Origin: JBLNBQ01 sp050260095
Lineage (GTDB): Bacteria > Bacillota > UBA5301 > DYFA01
Assembly (NCBI GenBank): GCA_050260095.1
Contig: JBLNBQ010000080.1
Coordinates: 1 to 17,988, forward strand
Length of the DNA: 17,988 nt
Direction of reading: 5' to 3'
In this document: positions 13,820 to 17,988 of the stretch, one piece after another
Layout: each line of letters opens with the position of its first letter
Position numbering within the stretch: position 1 is the first letter of the stretch
Program-made: the position numbers and the translations under genes
Notes under the pieces: model-generated
Database searches by the model: none
What the model saw: only the letters and a program-made list of their open reading frames with translations
Told to the model about the DNA's origin: nothing

Positions 13820-16225
13820 ATGAACGAGGCCGGAGAGCGGGAGAAAGAGATCGAGAGGTTGCTGGCCGAGTGCGCACGTTTGAAGGAAGAGAACGCGCAA
13901 CTGAGGGCGCTGCTTGGCCGGCCCTCAGAAAGCAGCAGCCCTGTCACACGAGTTGTCCTGGCCGCCGAGTCTGGAACCGTCACGAACGATTCCCCGGCCG
14001 AATACAAGATTGCTCTGTTTCGAAGTCTATTCTGCGGACGTACCGATGTGTATGCGGTTCGGTGGGCAAGGCGGGACGGGAAGTCCGGCTACTCGCCAGC
14101 CTGCAGAAACGAGTGGGTTCCCGGCGTTTGCAGGAAACCCTGTGCAAAGTGCGAGAACCACGACTACCTCCCGGTGACCGACCAAGTGATTCGGGATCAT
14201 CTGGCCGGCAAGAAGACCATCGGCGTCTATCCGCTTCTCTCCGATGACGCCTGCTGGTTTCTGGCGGCTGATTTCGACAAGGCGGCCTGGCGAGAAGATG
14301 CCGGAGCGTTTCTCTCTGTGTGTGACGAGTTAAATGTTCCCGCGGCTTTGGAGCGCTCCCGGTCCGGCAACGGCGCTCACGTTTGGATCTTTTTCGACCA
14401 TCCGCTTCCGGCCTCTCTCGCACGGAATCTGGGTGCAGTCATTCTCACGCAGACGACGGACCGCCGGTACCAAGTAGGGCTGGACTCATACGACAGGTTT
14501 TTCCCCAACCAGGATACACTGCCGAAAGGCGGCTTCGGGAATCTTATAGCGTTACCGCTGCAACGTGGTCCACGCCACGAGGGGAACACCGTGTTCGTTG
14601 ACCGAGACTTCCGACCCTACCGTGACCAGTGGGCCTTCCTGTCCCAGGTGCGCCGAATGCGTCTGGATGAGGTGGAAAGCATCGTCCGCGCGGCGGCCCG
14701 GGCGGGCCGCATTGTGGGGGTGCGGATTAGTCTGACCCAGGATGATGGAGATGATCCCTGGGTGCGGCCGTCTTCGGGGGAGAGAGGCGAAGAGCCCATT
14801 GAGGGACCCAAGCCGGAGACAGTTCGCCTCGTTCAGGCTAACCTGGTCTATCTACCGAAGGAAGGTCTGCCGCCTGCTCTGCTGAATCGCCTGGTGCGGC
14901 TGGCGGCCTTTCAAAACCCCGAGTTCTACCAGGCACAGAAAATGCGCATGTCGACTTTTGGCAAGCCCCGGGTCATCAGTTGCGCCGAAGAATTTGCACA
15001 CCACATCGGTCTTCCCCGGGGCTGTCTGGAAGAGATCGTGAGCCTGCTAAGAAGCCATGGGATCCGGCCGGAAGTGGCGGATGAACGCTTTGCCGGCGTT
15101 CCTTTCGAGGCGAGCTTTCAAGGGAGGTTGACACCTAGGCAAGCGGAAGCAGCCCACGCGCTCTTGGAGTACGATACCGGGATTCTAAGCGCCACGACCG
15201 GTTTTGGCAAGACCGTGGTCGCAGCCTGGCTGATCGCGGCCCGTAAGGTAAACACCCTCGTCCTAGTCCACCGCCGGCAGTTGGCGGACCAATGGCGGGA
15301 GCGGCTGGCAGTCTTTCTGGAGTTGCCGACAGAGTCCATCGGCCAGATTGGGGGAGGAAAAACGAAACCCACCGGGCTCTTGGACGTCGGAGTGATCCAG
15401 AGCCTGAGCCGAAAGGGCTTGGTCAGGGACGTGGTAGCGGACTATGGGCAGGTCATTGTCGATGAGTGTCATCACCTGTCCGCCTTCAGCTTTGAGCAGG
15501 TACTCAGACAGGCTAGAGCACGCTATGTGGTCGGTTTGACGGCAACCCCGGTCCGCAAGGATGGCCATCATCCAATCATCATGATGCAGTGCGGTCCGAT
15601 CCGTTTTCGGACGGATGCCAGGAAGGAAGCTGAAGCCAGGCCTTTCCGACACTTGGTCATTCCTAGGCAAACCAAATTTCGCCTGCTGCCCGACCGGGCT
15701 GACCCGAGAATCCAGGAGATCTATGCACTGCTCGCTGCAGACGAAGAACGTAATGACCTGATCGTCTCGGACGTCCTGCAAGGTGTACGGGAGGGGAGGT
15801 TCCCGCTCATCCTCACTGAGCGCACCCAGCACCTACAGGAGCTCGCTCAGCGGCTGCAGGGGAGTGTTCGCCACGTCGTGCTTTTATGCGGCGGCATGAG
15901 CCAGAAACGACGCCAGGCGATTGCCCAGCAGTTAGCAGCCATTCCGGAGGGGGAGGAGCGCGTCATTGTTGCCACCGGACGGTATGCCGGGGAAGGCTTC
16001 GACGACGCCCGGCTGGATACCCTCTATCTTGCCATGCCCATCTCCTGGCGAGGTACCCTGCAGCAGTACGCCGGCCGCCTTCACCGCACCCACGAAGGGA
16101 AACGGGTGGTGAAAGTCTATGACTACGTGGACGTGCAAGTGCCGGTACTGGCCCGCATGCACGAAAAGCGGCTAAGAGGGTACAGGGCGATGGGCTATCG
16201 CATGGTCACGGAAGGCGGCCCGTAG
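13820..16225 (+). CDS. TOTE-type archaeo-eukaryotic primase fused to superfamily 2 helicase
   Basis: The 801-residue protein has (1) an N-terminal coiled coil (residues 8-33, REKEIERLLAECARLKEENA); (2) a Cys cluster (Cys95, 104, 108, 111) that may bind zinc; (3) an AEP primase-like domain with DFD (Asp151, Asp153), SRSGNGAHVWIFF (His187) and GGFGNLIALPLQ (238-249); and (4) a helicase with ATTGFGKT (458-465), DECHH (548-552), LTATP (573-577) and QYAGRLHR (about 749-756). This is the layout of predicted TOTE conflict-system proteins, thought to act on invading nucleic acid. No nuclease domain is evident. ATG at 13820 is preferred; a GTG at 13814 is possible, and the ribosome site is weak (GGTGG). 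It is divergent from the AbiF-like gene and looks intact. Confidence 0.85.
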   Translation: MNEAGEREKEIERLLAECARLKEENAQLRALLGRPSESSSPVTRVVLAAESGTVTNDSPAEYKIALFRSLFCGRTDVYAVRWARRDGKSGYSPACRNEWVPGVCRKPCAKCENHDYLPVTDQVIRDHLAGKKTIGVYPLLSDDACWFLAADFDKAAWREDAGAFLSVCDELNVPAALERSRSGNGAHVWIFFDHPLPASLARNLGAVILTQTTDRRYQVGLDSYDRFFPNQDTLPKGGFGNLIALPLQRGPRHEGNTVFVDRDFRPYRDQWAFLSQVRRMRLDEVESIVRAAARAGRIVGVRISLTQDDGDDPWVRPSSGERGEEPIEGPKPETVRLVQANLVYLPKEGLPPALLNRLVRLAAFQNPEFYQAQKMRMSTFGKPRVISCAEEFAHHIGLPRGCLEEIVSLLRSHGIRPEVADERFAGVPFEASFQGRLTPRQAEAAHALLEYDTGILSATTGFGKTVVAAWLIAARKVNTLVLVHRRQLADQWRERLAVFLELPTESIGQIGGGKTKPTGLLDVGVIQSLSRKGLVRDVVADYGQVIVDECHHLSAFSFEQVLRQARARYVVGLTATPVRKDGHHPIIMMQCGPIRFRTDARKEAEARPFRHLVIPRQTKFRLLPDRADPRIQEIYALLAADEERNDLIVSDVLQGVREGRFPLILTERTQHLQELAQRLQGSVRHVVLLCGGMSQKRRQAIAQQLAAIPEGEERVIVATGRYAGEGFDDARLDTLYLAMPISWRGTLQQYAGRLHRTHEGKRVVKVYDYVDVQVPVLARMHEKRLRGYRAMGYRMVTEGGP

Positions 16226-16590
16226 TCGGCTTTCATCATGTCAACGTCAAGCTGTGAATTTGCTCGACCGACGCCGTAATCCCTAGGTAGCTCTGCAGGC
16301 GGGGCTCGGTCCTTGCTCCCGCCGGCGCTCGATTTGAAGGTGCATACGTTGGAACACCGTCGGGACACCCCGAGAGATGTGCAGTGGCGAAGGGTGTGTG
16401 TGAGCCGATGCCGAATCTGGCCATGAACACTCAGATCACCTCAAGGGAGACTGGTGTGAGATAGCTGAGCACAATCGCGTGATCGCGGCCCGAGCATCAA
16501 GTATCATGTGATTCCTAGGTGCCTGAGCCTCCGCTGCGGCCGGTGTCCCTACCGCCTACCACATGATTTTCTGAGGCCGAACGCCGGTTG
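16226..16590. other. Gap without a convincing gene
   Basis: These 365 bases hold no ORF with recognisable protein character. A weak hairpin, GGCGGG (16298-16303) with CCCGCC (16318-16323) around a 14-base loop, lacks a T-run and is only a possible terminator for the primase-helicase or for the remnant on the other strand. A 64-codon minus-strand frame (16236-16430) looks random in composition. Confidence 0.5.
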
Positions 16591-17126
16591 CTAGCCAATC
16601 ATCCCTTTAGTTCGAAGGGCCTGGTACTCCCTGACAATTGCGTCCCTGATCTTGTCTCCTGTTCTGGAGAAGCCGAACAACCGCGCCACTTCAACAACCA
16701 GGGAATCCACTCCGATACCTACGGCATGGTGCGCCACTAGGAGCAGAGCGGCCTGAATCTCCTCGGGACAAATGTGTTCTATCTTGCGGGCGGATTCCGC
16801 GTCCTCAGGGTCAGGGACTCTTACGGGGACGGCATCCATCTTCAGCGGCCAAAGGAAGTGGCCTCGTACCTTGACCCTCCCCTGCTTGGCGGCGAGGTCA
16901 AACCAGTACCGAGCGTTCTCTGCAAGTCGCGCACCGGCCTTCTCCCATCCCCAAATTCTCACCAGACGGCGGACCGCGAGTTCGAGGTGAATCGGTCCTT
17001 CGCTAGCGACGATTGCCTCGGCTTCTGCTAAGTTGGCGTCTCTATAGTTGGAGTAGCGCTTGTCAAAGGTGGTCCACGACTCTTTGAGCGGACGATAGGC
17101 AGTAGTCCCAGGTAACGGGCGAGACC
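16591..17126 (-). pseudogene. 3' remnant of a DUF3320-type large helicase, cut by IS21
   Basis: About 178 codons stay open from the IS boundary to the TAG at 16591, well beyond the first start codon (GTG at 16962). The text fits the C-terminus of large DUF4011/DUF3320-type Superfamily 1 helicases: EGPIHLELAVRRLVRIWGW, a basic KQGRVKVRGHFLWPL strand, VPVRVPDPEDAESARKIEHI, then ICPEEIQAALLLVAHHAVGI and VARLFGFSRTGDKIRDAI. Those proteins usually exceed 1000 residues. The frame enters the IS21 terminal repeats and stops there, so the insertion cut the gene. The 5' portion, if still present, should lie past the IS to the right of the window. Confidence 0.75.
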
Positions 17127-17147
17127 TGTCTGCGCATTCCGGTGAAA

Positions 17148-17211
17148 TCGAACACTCATTCCGGGCTCATTCCGAACGGTCATTCCGGTAATTGTCGAAC
17201 ACTCATTCCGG
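17148..17211. repeat. 17-bp direct repeats in the IS21 end
   Basis: TCGAACACTCATTCCGG occurs identically at 17148-17164 and 17195-17211, with partial copies GCATTCCGG (17134-17142), GTCATTCCGG (17180-17189) and TCGAACAC (17217-17224). These are probably transposase (IstA) binding sites. Confidence 0.8.
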
Positions 17212-17245
17212 CCATTTCGAACACCCGCGCGTAGAGGCGCCGGGG

Positions 17246-17983
17246 TCATGCCGTCTGGTTCTTCACCCTCCGCATGGATTCCCCCTTCAGGTTGAGCTTG
17301 TGAGCGTTGTGCACGAGGCGGTCGAGGATCGCATCCGCCACCGAGGGGTCGGCGATGGTGGCGTGCCAGTCTTCGAGCGGCAGTTGGCTCGCCACGGCCG
17401 TCGAGCGGTTCTGGTAACGGTCATCCATCACTTCGAGGAGATCCCGGGCTTCGCCCACAGCGAGGGGGCTGAGCCCCCAATCATCCAAAACCAAGAGGTC
17501 CGTCTTGGCCAGCTTGGCCATGAGTCTGGGGTAAGAGCCGTCGGCCTTCGCTAGGGCCAGGTCGCCGATCAGCCGCGAAAGGCGATAATAGTGGGCCGTG
17601 AACCCTTGCCGCAGGGCGGCGTTGGCCAAGGCACAGAGCAGGAAGGTTTTGCCCACCCCCGTCGGGCCGCAGATGAGAACGTTCTGCCGCTCCTGGAGCC
17701 AGCCACAGTTGGCGAGGGTGGCTATAAGAGCCCGATCAAGGCCCCTGGCCGCGGCATAGTCCACATCTTCCACGGCGGCTGGAAGCCTCAGCTTGGCCTC
17801 CCGGAGCCGCCGGGCGAGCCGGCGGTTCTGGCGGTGCAGCCACTCCTGGTCCACGAGGAGGCCCAGGCGTTCATCGAAGGTCAGAGAGTCGAGGTCGGTC
17901 CGTCGTAGTTGGTCCTGGTAGCCCTCGGCTAGGCCCTTGAGCTTCATTCCGCGGAGCTTGTCCAGGGTCTGTTGGGTCAGCAT
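17246..17983 (-). CDS. istB: IS21-family transposition ATPase IstB
   Basis: The 245-residue product is the helper ATPase that, with the transposase IstA, selects target DNA and stimulates insertion. The N-terminal helical region (residues 1-75) matches IstB: TLDKLRGMKLKGLAEGY, then FDERLGLLVDQEWLHRQNRR. The AAA+ core holds Walker A GPTGVGKT (106-113) and Walker B LLVLDDWG (163-170), followed by the conserved sensor region DDRYQNRSTAVASQLP and DRLVHNAHKLNLKGESMR. Length is normal for the family, with no frameshift, so the element may still be active. istA should lie directly upstream, beyond base 17988. Confidence 0.95.
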   Translation of the reverse strand: MLTQQTLDKLRGMKLKGLAEGYQDQLRRTDLDSLTFDERLGLLVDQEWLHRQNRRLARRLREAKLRLPAAVEDVDYAAARGLDRALIATLANCGWLQERQNVLICGPTGVGKTFLLCALANAALRQGFTAHYYRLSRLIGDLALAKADGSYPRLMAKLAKTDLLVLDDWGLSPLAVGEARDLLEVMDDRYQNRSTAVASQLPLEDWHATIADPSVADAILDRLVHNAHKLNLKGESMRRVKNQTA

Positions 17984-17988
17984 TGTCA

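Larger units (their letters stand above)
17127..17988 (-). mobile_element. IS21-family insertion sequence, istB-side end (continues past the window)
   Basis: The inferred outer end is at TGTCTGCGCATTCCGG (17127). Over the next 100 bases, motifs of the form TCGAACAC and CATTCCGG recur several times, as in IS21 ends with multiple internal repeats. istB follows; TGACA right before its ATG probably contains the stop of istA. The second end and any target duplication are outside the window. Confidence 0.85.

Noticed and set aside
16236..16430. 64-codon minus-strand ORF
   Set aside because: No family resemblance, no ribosome site, and random composition.
17134..17224. Possible CRISPR-like array
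   Set aside because: The repeats differ in length and spacing and fit IS21 terminal binding sites next to istB.

Overview
The window joins a conserved energy-metabolism operon on the left to a mobile, defence-rich region on the right. High GC content, strong GGAGG ribosome binding sites, TTGACA/TATAAT-type promoters, a tRNA with an encoded CCA end and a small YlaI/DUF2197-like zinc protein suggest a GC-rich Bacillota-like bacterium. That placement is an inference; no rRNA or other marker is present to settle it.

Region 1 (1-7666, + strand). This is the distal half of a respiratory complex I operon in the standard order nuoH (5' end missing), nuoI, nuoJ, nuoK, nuoL, nuoM, nuoN. Most genes overlap by a few bases. 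NuoH anchors the quinone site and NuoI carries two 4Fe-4S clusters. NuoJ and NuoK are small membrane subunits, and NuoL, NuoM and NuoN are antiporter-like proton pumps. A TPR gene follows nuoN closely. NuoM lacks the lysine normally found in its central half-channel.

Region 2 (7667-9170, + strand). A 57-aa zinc-ribbon protein is followed by a clear terminator. Next come two adjacent short genes that both resemble only the C-terminal domain of the F1 ATP synthase delta subunit. The region ends with a tRNA-Thr(CGT) that has its own promoter and terminator.

Region 3 (9171-12593, - strand). This looks like an eroded element integrated next to the tRNA. It holds a two-gene unit (a 44-aa basic protein and a winged-helix plus TIR-like protein), a tyrosine integrase that lacks its N-terminus and carries a frameshift, and two small coupled genes of unknown function, one of them also frameshifted.

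Region 4 (12594-17126). An AbiF/AbiD-like HEPN protein has an excellent promoter and a strong RNA hairpin in its leader. It is divergent from a TOTE-type primase-helicase. After a 365-base gap with no convincing gene comes the 3' remnant of a large DUF3320-type helicase.

Region 5 (17127-17988). This is the end of an IS21-family element, with repeated terminal motifs and istB. It cuts the DUF3320 gene, and istA should lie beyond the right edge.

The right half therefore reads as a defence island (TIR-like, HEPN/AbiF, TOTE and a large helicase) with recombinase and IS remnants. The best candidates for something little described are the TIR-like operon with its putative operator repeats, the AbiF leader RNA, and the paired orphan delta-like proteins.
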